Assembly (NCBI GenBank): GCA_037013685.1
Contig: CM072894.1
Coordinates: forward strand, 2,668,841 to 2,732,840
Source: Acridotheres tristis
Lineage: Eukaryota > Chordata > Aves > Passeriformes > Sturnidae
Reading direction: 5' to 3'
DNA length: 64,000 nucleotides
The position numbers were made by a program, and so were the translations under genes. Positions within the stretch are counted from its first letter, which is position 1; every line of letters starts with the position of its first letter. Below the pieces are notes generated by a model. The model searched no databases. It saw only the letters and a program-made list of their open reading frames with translations, and was not told the origin of the DNA. Below are positions 40,401 to 52,400 of this stretch, in pieces.

Positions 40401-43400
40401 CCCACAGTACCAGGAGACCTTCGTCAAGGAAATTGTCTCGTTTCTGACACTCATCTCCCAAGTGCAGAATGACACCTCCCTGTGGCACCTGCTCTTACTG
40501 GCCCCACATGTGTTTCAGGACAACATGCATCTGCGAGACATAAATGTTTTCCTTCAGAATCCAAGCAGGTAAAACAGAGAAAATGGCAGGAGAAGCACTG
40601 AAAGCTGGTGGGTTTGTGTACTGACCTCTAAGGACATCACCTCTCCTCTTGGAAGAAGGGTGTTACCTTAAAAGCATGATTTGTTTGGGGAAAGATGCAG
40701 CTCCATGCTAATGCATCTCTAAAGGTGTCTGTGGACTGTGAGCAGCGTGTTGTTTTTCAGTGACTCTTGTGTCATTCTTTTAATGGGAACTTGGTATAAA
40801 CTCTGGAGTTTTCTCCCACCTGTTCAGAGGCACTGTCATGCCCTTGTGCAGATAGAAAAGCTGGTGAGTCACAGCCACTGCTTTTGGTGGAAGCAAAACC
40901 CTCTTGGCTGGATAAAGAAAGCAGCCAGCTGCTTTTTTCCAGAAAAGCACAGAGCCAAGTTCAGGTTGCTTTGGAACACCTCAAGCACTTGCAGAGGAGC
41001 CATAATGTTGTTTTTTAAAATTGATTAACTAATCTACTGCTGGTTTAATCTTTCAAGACTGGTCCCAAGAAAGCAGAGAAGAGAGGGAGCCTGGTTTTCT
41101 ACCATATGAGCTTTAACATGTCTGACTTGAAGAAGGAAGTGCCAGTTATGTACTTGCTCAATGGTTGTATGAAAAACAGAGCTGGCTTAACTGCATTATT
41201 TAAGTGTACTGAAATATTTGATGCAGTTCACACCTAGGACAATACAAATTTATTAAATGGGCTTAGCCTTGAAATCCGTTTCCTGCACTGTAGTTTGGTT
41301 AAACTCTCCCTGATCTCCAGAGGGCTTGAGTTACTCCAGATTAAGGGACTCTGTTCCAAGTCATCTTCTGGATGTGTGACTGACCCTGCTATAAAATATT
41401 CTGGATAGTCCAATTATTACAGTACATAGAGGACACCAAGAAACCGAATGGCTTCAGACTGCTTTTTGTTTTTGTCTTGCATACATGAGCAAGACAAACA
41501 CCTTGGGTTAAGGTCTCATAAGAAGTTGTAGAAGCTTTGCCACTTTGATTGCACCCAGTGAGAGATACTCACTTTTGATCACTGGTGTGTTGCTGAGGCA
41601 CTTAAAAACCTGAACATTTAATATCAAGGTAATTTTCCATGCTGCATTGTGAGACCCATGTGTAAGCTGTAATGGCCTTATCCTTAGAGGAGTCAGTAGC
41701 AGTGTGGCAAGAATTGTAATTTTATTCAGAAGCATTTTGTTCATGCTGCTGTTTCAGTCACAGGATTATTACATTTGTTTGCATTTACTGGCTTGCAGAA
41801 ACCAGCCTGAGAAGCAGCCCTGTTGGAGTGCCCAGGGAGAATTAATACTGACTGTGCTGCTCTGCTTTGCTCTACAGCTGCAGAGCTGGGTGAACTTATC
41901 ACAGGCACGACAAAGAGGGACATAGAATTTCATCACCAGCACTGTGCAGTGCCTTTATGCCTGGCATCTGGCACTGTAAATGCATGAGTAAAGAGTTATT
42001 GCAAAGAGATTGCACAAATAGTACTTTTAATGATGCTTACAAAAGCACATCTTAGCGAGCCTGGCCACGTCTCTTACTCAGGCAGGACTGAACTCCTAAA
42101 GAAGTGCTGTACAGGGAATTTTTAGTTGTTGTAGAAATATGAAGGTATAGAAAAAAAGAACTTTTTCCCATTGTAGCATCTGTATTAACCAAGTGATAAA
42201 CACCACCAGTGTGAAACAGTAACTTCCAACTCATGAATCCTATAGAAAATTTAGCAGCAAATCTTATTACCCACAGAAACCTGTTTTGCAAACTGATTTC
42301 ACAAATGTTCCTGTTTGTTGCTGTAAGATAGTTTTTCAGCTAAGCACATAAGCTGAGCTTTTTCTTCACAGCCAAAGTCTGCAGAAGCCTGCAAGACTGA
42401 AATAAAAGGGCAGCAACAACACTTGTTTCCATGTTTGCTGCCTTCTGATCTGCGTGATGTGCATCCATTTTTGGCAAGCCTGTGCCTGTCTCCTCCTTGG
42501 CTCTGCCATTGCTCAGCTAAATATGTCATTTATAACTGAGTTTCTTCCCCTCTAAGACTCTTACAAGCACATCTGCAGAATGAAAATGATGAGCACCAAG
42601 CCCACGAAGCCTGCATGGAGACATTATGTTAAATTAGGAGAGACGAGATCCCCGGTGCTCTGTTCTCAGTAGCAGCCCGTTCCCACAGATCACTATGTAT
42701 TTATTCATGCCACTGAGATCAGCCCAGCCAGGTTCTTTGTGTATAACTGCACAACTTCAGATGGAGCATTTCAGTGACCCCACACCTACAGTGAAGGCTG
42801 CTCTTTATACAGGAGAGACATAAAAAAGGGACTAAAAATCACAGTGAAGTTTTCAGTAACCTGTACACCTGAGCAGGCAGCCCTTTAAATGAGTTCTTCT
42901 GTGATACAATATGCCTGATTATCAGCTTGTTCCTTCCTAAGACTGAAAAACATTCCTTGCTTCCCTGGCAGCCTGGCTATTACAGCATAAAAAAGGGAAG
43001 AAGGAGAATTGGAAATGGCAACAGTTATTTGTGATTGCTTCTTCCTTCCGCAGATGTTTTTCCCCCTGGGATTCCTGCTCTCCCTGGAGCCTTGTCTCCT
43101 TGGTTCTTGGGTGTTTTAGGAAGAAATTCCCCTGAAGCAGTGAATCACATGACTGGTGTGTCACCTTGGTGTTTTCTGAGACCTGCTGGCTGGATTTTAG
43201 TGACTGTAGATTTCACATAACTCTCTGGAAAAGTGCACCAAATGAGTGCTACACGTGTGTTTGTGCTAATACACCACCGTGGCTTTCCCATCAAAGCCCC
43301 TGGTGTTTGTATCTTATGCATGATCAAACAAATATTTAAAAATAGGGGTGATGTCTTGTCTGTCAGACATTTTACGAATGATAGGCTGTACTCCAGCTGT

Positions 43401-46400
43401 TTCCTGTTAGAACATTTGTTTTATCTCTTCTCATAAACCTGTAACCACAATTTATTTTCCTTTTTCCCCCCCTCTTTCAGTGTTGTGCTGGCAGCTCAGA
43501 ATGTCTCTGCATCTCTTGTGAGTGATGATAGATTTGAAACTGTTCAGAATGAGGTTACAGATTCTCCACATTCCCTGAACTGCTTGGAGCAAGGTAAGAC
43601 TCCTCCATTGAGCCCTATCTCTGCTGAAAACCTGTGGTGCTGAGGAGAAGCAAACTGCAGGCTAATAAGTAACCATACAGATTGCACACTGTTCAGGGCT
43701 CAGCATAATGGATTCTTCCTTCAGCTTTTTACAAACGTGAATAAAGTTCCTCATTTCAAATGGAAAAGTAAAAAGGCTTGGGTTTGTCAGTAGACAATGA
43801 ATTAACATGAGTTTGCAGCCTCAGTGGAAATGGGGAGCAGTAATGTTTTACCTTGATTTGCTTTTTTGGGGGGGGTGATGTCAAAATCTGCCTCTGGTTG
43901 TGGACTCTTGTCAAACACAGCTTGGTGTTTCAAGGCAGGGGCTGGGGCTGGGCTGCACAATGAGCTGTTTACATCCAGATGAGCCAGTCCTTTAAATCCC
44001 TGTCCCTTCCAGCTGAGATAGTCCTGGATACCCCCCTCTAACTGGGGGTCTGTGAGCAGGCAAGGGAAAGGAACAGTAACTCAATGCTGTAAGGGGATTC
44101 AGTTCTGTAAGGGACAGATGGGGATTGCTGTCCCTTCTTTACTTGTTTGGCAGAGACTGTGGAATTTGAGGTGGGTAAGAAGAAAGATGAGGTGTGCAAG
44201 TAGGGAAAACATGGAAAGTGGCTGGTGAGAGGACTGGACACACAAGGGATATCAAGATGAGTGTAAATGGTGGTGGGAGACATAAATGGTGCTGCAGACA
44301 GAGCTTATATGTGAGCACTAGAAAAGCAACCTTAAATGAAGGGAAAGAAAGCATAATAAATAGTTGGCCACCTTATTGTGCATTACTGACAGCAAAGTGC
44401 TCCTAAAGCAGGAGGAGACCTCTGTTAGCATCCAGATCACAGGAGCATTGAATTGTTCCTGAAAGTCATTTCTAGGATGCCAGGCTGCATCCTCACTTCC
44501 CTCAAAAGGCCAGGAAGAGTTACACCCCAAAAGAACACTCAGACTTATAACCAGTATATTGTGGCTTTTGGTAGGAGCCTAAATTCATATGTGCATGTTA
44601 TTGTGGATTGATTTGCCATTATAGCACTTCTCAGGTTCCAGAATTACATGATCTTTACTAATATGCTCTTCACATTTTTGTTGTAGATAAAGCAAGAAGT
44701 TGGGTGACCAGATTTATTTGTAATTCCTTTGTTCACTGGAAAGACAATCATACTTTAGTATCTGAATTGGAGGAAGTTCTGAGGTGAGACATTAGCTAAA
44801 GGGATATTACTAACAGTGTAATTCAAATCTATGATCTTTGCTCTAAATCACTTTACATTTCCACTTGCATTGATTTCATATTCACTAAAACACTTTTTTG
44901 TTCCCCTCCAGAAAAATAAAGTCACCAGAGATTGGTGGAAAGCACTCCAAGAGGTCCATTAATTCAGATGATTTAGAAGCCATACAAAAGCATCTACATC
45001 GTTTAAAAGGCTTTGAGGAAAAAATGAATAGAAGTGAATTAAAAGGCTTAAATCTATTCAGAAATTTGAAGAATGAAACATTACAGAAATTGTATGCATT
45101 TCTTGAACTGGGAATGAATCCACATCATGATAATAAATTAAAGGAACCATATAATAAGGAAATAATTGATGAAATCTATAACTTCACATCACCGCAATTA
45201 CAGAGCGACTTTATTGGGACTTCCATTCTCAATACAATGACCCAGTGGCAAGAAATTCAGAGGGCTTTAAAATTAGCTACAATGCTTTGGAATCCAGCTC
45301 TCCTAAATGATTCTAATTTTAGTACATTGCAAACTAAGGATGCTCTCAAAACGTTGCTCTCCACAAGCATTCCATCACTTCTGGAAGGTCTCAGAGACCT
45401 TTTGAACGGAATGCAAGAAATCCCATCTGTGTTTTCTGATGATCTGCTTGAGCCTGAGTCCTACAGAAACTTCCCAGAGCAGCTCCTAGCTCTCCAGAGG
45501 ATGTTTCTTAGAAAGACAGGCACAAATGTAGGTTATCAGTACCTCCTGCTGCCTGTGTTTGAGCTGATGAGGGGCGTAGAGAAGTCCATGGGTGAGGCCT
45601 GGTGGGATGAGTTGAACATCTACTGGCGCCTTGGGGAGAAGCTGAGATCCATGAAGTGGAATAACACAGCCATTGTAGCCTATGGGCAGTTCTTGGAGGT
45701 GTTAGACAGCCATTTGCAAAAGCTGAATAATAAATCAAGTGGTGTCTTCAGTGAAGAATCGGATCAGCTGTCAGAATTGATAACAGCCGTGTTTAAAGAG
45801 TTTGGCGAAAGCCCTGGAGTAGCCAATATCTCACAAGTCACTCAAGCCATCCAAAAGACGTTGAACATATTAAAAGACTTACAGCTGAATTATAATGTCA
45901 GCACATTAAAATCTATAGATCTTTTCTTTAATTTTAACAATAAAACCTTGGAGAGCTTGTCTGAACTTGTGAGAACAGGAATGAAAATCCTTCATCATAC
46001 AAGTGTCAGTGAAGATTCCCGTGAAGACATAATTAACTCCATCTATAATTTAACACATCTTCTACTGCAGGAGTTCAGCCAGTCTCCCTCACAGCACAAT
46101 ACCTCACTACAGGCAAAAATCTGGGAGTTCCTTCATGTAGCCTTGGGTCCTTTCCTTGAGAACAGCAGCAATGGCTACAGGACACTCCAGAATTGCTCCT
46201 TTGAAGATCTGCTCAACGTAGCCCTTGAGGTGCTGTTTGAAAATGCCACTCTAAGGGAAGCCTCAGCCAGGAGCCCCTGCAAGCCCCTCTTGGATTCCTT
46301 GGGCATGGAAGGTGGGACAGGGAGCAATGACACCTTCACCAGGGTGTTCCAGCTGGCCATGAGCAACCTGAAAATGTCCTCAGAGTTTGCTGCTGCCTAC

Positions 46401-49400
46401 AACAACAGCAGGGAGCGATTTTTCAAGGAGCTGTCTTGCCTCACCCGAGCTCTGAATTTTTCTCTGAGTTTCCTTTCCAAGTTAAACCTTGTCTCTGGGC
46501 TGGGAAACTCGTGGCTCCAGGAGAAGGTGAGAGCTCTGAGTGCAGCCACGGAGGGGCTGGTGCAGGGTGATGCCTCGTGCCCCATGCCAGCCCAGGATGT
46601 GGGTGATGTGTCCCCATCCCAGCTTTTGAATCTGCTCCTTCCTGCCCTGCTGAATGAAACAGTGCTGAGCTCCCTGAATTCCTCTGACAGCTCAGCAGGC
46701 TGGGACGGGCTGCCTGTGTTTTTCCTCCTGTCACCACCTGCTTCCATGAGGAACAGCAGTCTCTATGAGCTGCTGCAGGTGGGCAGAGCTGCTTCCAGCC
46801 AGCCCGAGTGGGGACACTTCTCCCGGCTGTGGCATGCCACTGGCAGCCTGCTGACCTCCAAATGGAGCCTAACAGAAGTGGATGAATATGTGGAACTCCT
46901 GCAAATGATGAAGAAAGCTCTGATCCTCGTGGACTTTGGGGTAGCTCCTGCAAAAGCATTGGTGCATCAGATCTTTCATAATTCTACTGAAGCAATTAAA
47001 TCCTCAGATCTGAGTGATTTGTATAGTTCATTAAAACTCTTTTTCACCTCAACTTCTGCCACAGACAGCACACTGGACTTGGAAAGAATCTTTCAAGAAA
47101 TACTTCCTCTGTATGAAGGGGGTGGTGAAGGATTGTTCTACACTAATCCCTATGGAAAGGAAAATCAAGATGTTCTAACTATGGCTGCATTGATTTGGAA
47201 TGAGATAATTTTAAACAGGACTCATTTTAATACAGAGAATGCATGGGAGGTTGTCAAAATGATTGCACTCGATGCAATCTCGCTTGAAGACATTGAAAAT
47301 TATCTCAGCACAAATGAAAAAGTGTCATCATTATTTTCTGAATTCTTGTTGACCCCCAGAACTTCTGAAAATGTTGCAGAACACCTTCTGTCCCTTGAGC
47401 AGCTTCTTGGTGCCATGGAAAAGGTGAATACCAGTGATCATTATCTGCTGATCTTTTCTTTGTCTGAGCTAATGCAGAAACTCCCTCCTGGAAGGCAGGA
47501 AAATGAACTTGGTGCTTTCTGGCACATTGCTGAAGGTCTCCAGTCGTTGAACTGGAATAGTACAGACAGTCTCACTGCTCAGTCACTTCTAGAAATGCTG
47601 CAAAATCTGCTAAATATGATGAAAAACGACTCCAGTCTTCCTTTCAGTAAGGAACTGAAGCAGCTGCTAAACTTTGCATCCTCCATCTTTGAGCTGGATG
47701 ATGAAGAAGACTCCAGGGGAACCAATATCTCCATGTACTTGCAAGCCATGCAGAGGGGTAGCTCAGCTTTGAAAGGTTTGCAGGAAAGGTATAACATCAG
47801 TGAACTTGAATCTATCAGCCTGTTACTTGATTCTTACAGTAACTATACCCAGAGACTCATGGAAATTTGGAGAGCAGGAATGAAAGTTCTTCATGACACC
47901 AACTTAAACAAAACTTTGGAGGAAAAAATGGACATTGTCTATAATTTCTCACAATTGCTGCTGCAGGAGTTCAGCCAGTCTCCCTCACAGCACAATACCT
48001 CACTACAGGCAAAAATCTGGGAGTTCCTTCATGTAGCCTTGGGTCCTTTCCTTGAGAACAGCAGCAATGGCTACAGGACACTCCAGAATTGCTCCTTTGA
48101 AGATCTGCTCAATGTAGCCCTTGAGGTGCTGTTTGAAAATGCCACTCTAAGGGAAGCCTCAGCCAGGAGCCCCTGCAAGCCCCTCTTGGATTTCTTGGGC
48201 ATGGAAGGTGGGACAGGGAGCAATGACACCTTCACCAGGGTGTTCCAGCTGGCCATGAGCAACCTGAAAGTGTCCTCAGAGTTTGCTGCTGCCTACAACA
48301 ACAGCAGGCAGCGATTTTTCAAGGAGCTGTCTTGCCTCACCCGAGCTCTGAATTTTTCTCTGAGTTTCCTTTCCAAGTTAAACCTTGTCGCTGGGCTGGG
48401 AAACTCGTGGCTCCAGGAGAAGGTGAGAGCTCTGAGTGCAGCCACGGAGGGGCTGGTGCAGGGTGATGCCTCGTGCCCCATGCCAGCCCAGGATGTGGGT
48501 GATGTGTCCCCATCCCAGCTTTTGAATCTGCTCCTTCCTGCCCTGCTGAATGAAACAGTGCTGAGCTCCCTGAATTCCTCTGACAGCTCAGCAGGCTGGG
48601 ATAACCTGGCCATGCTCTCCAGTGTGGCACAGGATGAGCTCCAGAACCTGCTGCAGAGGCTCCAGGGCACCTTCAACCTCACTGAAGGCAGTTATTACAC
48701 AAGTGTCTGGCATGTGTTTGGCAGCTTCCTCAGCACCAAAAAGGATCCAACAGAAGGAGCTTCCCTTGCAAGGCTGTTGGAAGCAGTGGCAAGCGACTCT
48801 GCCAGTGATCTGTCAGCTCTGGAAATCACAGAAGCCACCCTCTACATTCTCAAGGAGCTGAACATCTCTGGCCTGCTGAATGAATTTAATATAAGTTCCA
48901 GCTCAGCTTTTTTCTCCAACAAAACCAGCTTTGACAGTGTGATTGATATAGTTGCTCACCACCTCACTGTCGTGGCAGAAACCTTTCACAACAAGACCCT
49001 GCCTTGGACCCTGAGTGACCACACTCTGTCCCCAGCCAGCTTGATCACACGGTGAGTTTGGGTTGTGGGTGTTGTAATTCCATGGGTGTGCTGTGACCAT
49101 CATTCTCATTCCAGCATGAGAAGTATGGAATTTTCGTCCAGTGGAAGAACCTAAGCCTGCAATCACTGTAATTTAGGACACAAAGTATAATGTGGGTTAA
49201 AGTGAAGAAGAGGAAACTTCTCCTTGAGCTGAATGTACAGCTAAAAGTCAGATTTACAAAAAATTTTGTGTGTTGGCACGTATCAATGCACAGTGGAGCA
49301 GAGTCCTGAAGGAGTCTCACCACCTGTGTTAGGCTCTTCCTTTGTGGGATGACTCTCTAATTTTTGATCCTCAGTCTCCCTTAGGTGTGCCTTTCCATCT

Positions 49401-52400
49401 ATATAATGCATCCATCACATAGATGTGAACTTTTCAAGTGTGTTTTCTTATTTTGAGAGTGAATGACAGCTTTGGGAAATAACTGCAAAAAACTGATGGA
49501 ATAAAACTGGGAGGGTACCCACTTAGGAGAGATGGCTTTCGTCTGGAATTTCTGTTTACTCTGCCAAGGAACAGCATCCACAGCTGACAGGTTGCTCACT
49601 AATATATTCCTTGTTTTTGAAAGAGAAGCTGATTTAAATTCCTATCTTATTTTTCAGATTTCTGTTTTTAGAATTTGAAAACACCATCTTGCAGGTGACA
49701 GCAAATAACAGTTATAACCCTTACCTGATGTGTTTAATAAATGCCGTGGAAGCTGAAGATGGGGAATTGACAGGTGATCAAGGTTTCATTCACTCTGAGG
49801 GGCCTCAGCTGCAATGTGTCCTGCCTGTGTTTTGTCTAATGGTGGGAAGGGATGGTGCTGCATGGTTTTATCTGCTGGGGATTAACTGGAGCTGTGAGAC
49901 CTGGGGAAGCCAGACTCGGGTTTTGTTTGAGTTATGTCACATTGTGATTATGAGTTTCCATGCCAGTCTCTCCAGAAGGCACATTTCCTCTTCTCAGTGT
50001 GATGACAGGTTGCTGACACTCACACAAAGCAATCTTTACCAACAGAAACCTCTTTCCCTTCACAGCTTTGTGTAGCTGTAATATGACAGCAGTTATTTCT
50101 CAGAGTTAACATGGTCTTTCACACAGATACTCATAATTTGTGCTTATTGTAATACCTGACAGGTTTTACCTGTGCACCAGTTACCAGGATGGGATGGATT
50201 TCACTAGGAACAGAGCACTTACTTGAATTCAATCCATTATAACCCAAATTACAATTTAGGCCTTGCTCTGTGATTTCAGAGGTCCTCAGCTGTGAGAGTG
50301 TGGTGGAAAGTAGCTATGCTCAGTTGGCCTCACAATAAAAGTGCTGATATTCCCATCTGTGAAGTTTCTGGCATTTTTGTCTGGAGTAACTATTGTTTTT
50401 TTTCCCCCTGCACAGAAAACATCACACTGCTTTTGAAGCAAACTCATCTGAAAAAGGACTCTTTTATGCAAAATAATACCTCTGAGAAACATTCATCCAT
50501 ACCAGAGCTCCTGAAGCTAAAAGTGAGTCTGCTTAAAATGCTGACTTGAAGGACATCCTGCAGTGATACATGAATGTGCAATGATAGTTTTGAAAAACAG
50601 CATATGGAAAAAAGTTTTCTTAAGAGAACAGCTGATAAAAACTAGGACTAAAACTCTGTTTTCTGTCTGCTGCCTATATTTGAAGGTCACTTGTAAACTG
50701 GGTTGAGGAACTCGTTCTTTTATCTGTCCCTACTGAGTGTACACCCATTTTTCAGAGCAAGCAGAGGTGTTCCTGTCCTCCCATGTGCTCGGTAGGTTGG
50801 CTCTGTTTTCCACCAGCTGTCTCAGAAGGATGAGCACTGCAGAGATGGCCAGTGGCAGCATATTCCTCAGTGCACCAGTAGTTCTAAAGTTCAGTATATT
50901 GAGACTTACTGAAGCACCTTGCAGAGCTGAGATCATTCTGGGATGCCTCAGCTTCACTTGAGGAGGAGGTAGGGAGGAGTTCTCAAAGGAACAGATAGGG
51001 ATTGGATAGCTCTGCTCTGCTGAAAATCCATGGAATTGTGCACTCCTAATTGGCAGTTAGAAGCATGACTAACTGGGTTACTGCTGTGCCTAAGGAGCTG
51101 TACCAACACCCAGGGTGGCTAGAGCCAAGTCCCCACATGCTCCTCTGACCCCAGATGTCTCACAACACCAGAATGGCTTCTGAGATGAAACACCACTATT
51201 GATTCCTGGAGTTCCCTCACCAGCTTTGGGTTTGGCAATACCTCATTTCAATAAAATGCTTCTTAGCCCATGCATTCATGACTGCACTAATAGCATGCCT
51301 GCACTTTAGTCTATTGCTCCATATGAGAAATAGCATTTAAAAGTCCTTTTAAAAAATACAGCACTATGCAATGTTGTTGCTGTGTAATATATCTGTAACA
51401 ATAATATGATGAGCCTCAGAGTGACAGGTACTTAAAGGCATAAACCTGAAAATAATTCTTCCCATAAGAGCCTGATAATGTAAATAATGATGTCAGACAA
51501 GAGGGAAGCCCATAATAGCAAAGGACTATAATTTACACGGGCTGGCAGATGAGGAAGCTCTGACTTCTGGCCAAGTGTCTTTCCTGTGCTGCAGTAGATG
51601 ACCAGGTGGTATCTGAAAGGCCAAACCTGTTGTGCAAGGTAGATTTATTTGGTCTCTGAGAAGATTAATTAGTAAAGAGGCAAGTCCAATGGAGTATTGC
51701 TGTATGAGTGTGTTGGGCAGGGGAAATGGCATGTTAAGATTTGCAAGGTTTCTTAAATCCAGCCAGGTCTGCCAGAAGCTCACACTGTGATTATCATGAG
51801 CTGTTTTATTGGAGACCTTTTCAATGAACTAAATATATATATATATTAAAATCTTAGTCCTAAGGAGAGACAGAAAGGGATAGCTAGACTCTTTAAAGCT
51901 TGCCTTTTATCATTCTGTCATCTAACTGGTGTTTGTGCATTTGTCTTCCTTTTTTCAATATGTCCTTTGAAGATCTCTCATCTCCGGGATCTGACAGCAC
52001 TTCTGTGTGACTATGAGAGCTTTAAGTCAATCCAGCAGCTCTGCCACCTCCCTGAGGTTCCCTTTGGGGAGCTGTGTGAGCAAGGCCAGTCTCAGGAGCA
52101 GCTCCTCCGTGCTGCTGAGCTGAGCAGCCAACTTGTGACCAACATACTGAGCCACAGGAGGATCTCCCAGGAGCTCCAAAATGTACTCATTGGGGATGCC
52201 ACAGACATCCAGGCACAGCTGAAGTGGTGAGGCTCTCCCTCTGAGCTAGACTGTTTTACTATTCTGTTTATGAAATGACTTCTTGCCTTCTCTTTATATT
52301 TTCAATTTTGTTTGTTGCTTTGTTTTTCTAATTCAGGCTTCAAGAAAATGTACCAGAAATTGCTTTCTTTCAAGAGATTCCTCAGTATATGGCTACTTTG

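Larger units (their letters stand above)
40569..44911 (+). other. ABCA12: ABCA12 introns 7-9
   Basis: Introns at 40569-43480 (2.9 kb), 43594-44686 (1.1 kb) and 44784-44911 (128 bp). Nothing is recognised in them. The very short intron 9 separates the ABCA13-like exon 9 from the giant exon 10. Confidence 0.85.

Noticed and set aside
46441..46959. 172-codon minus-strand frame opposite exon 10, repeated opposite copy B
   Set aside because: Antisense shadow of the coding exon. It recurs only because the underlying tract is duplicated.
46065..48601. The near-identical tracts as a sequencing or assembly duplication
   Set aside because: Both copies have unique, homologous-but-diverged flanks, keep reading frame, and differ at five positions. 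An artefact is still testable with long reads.
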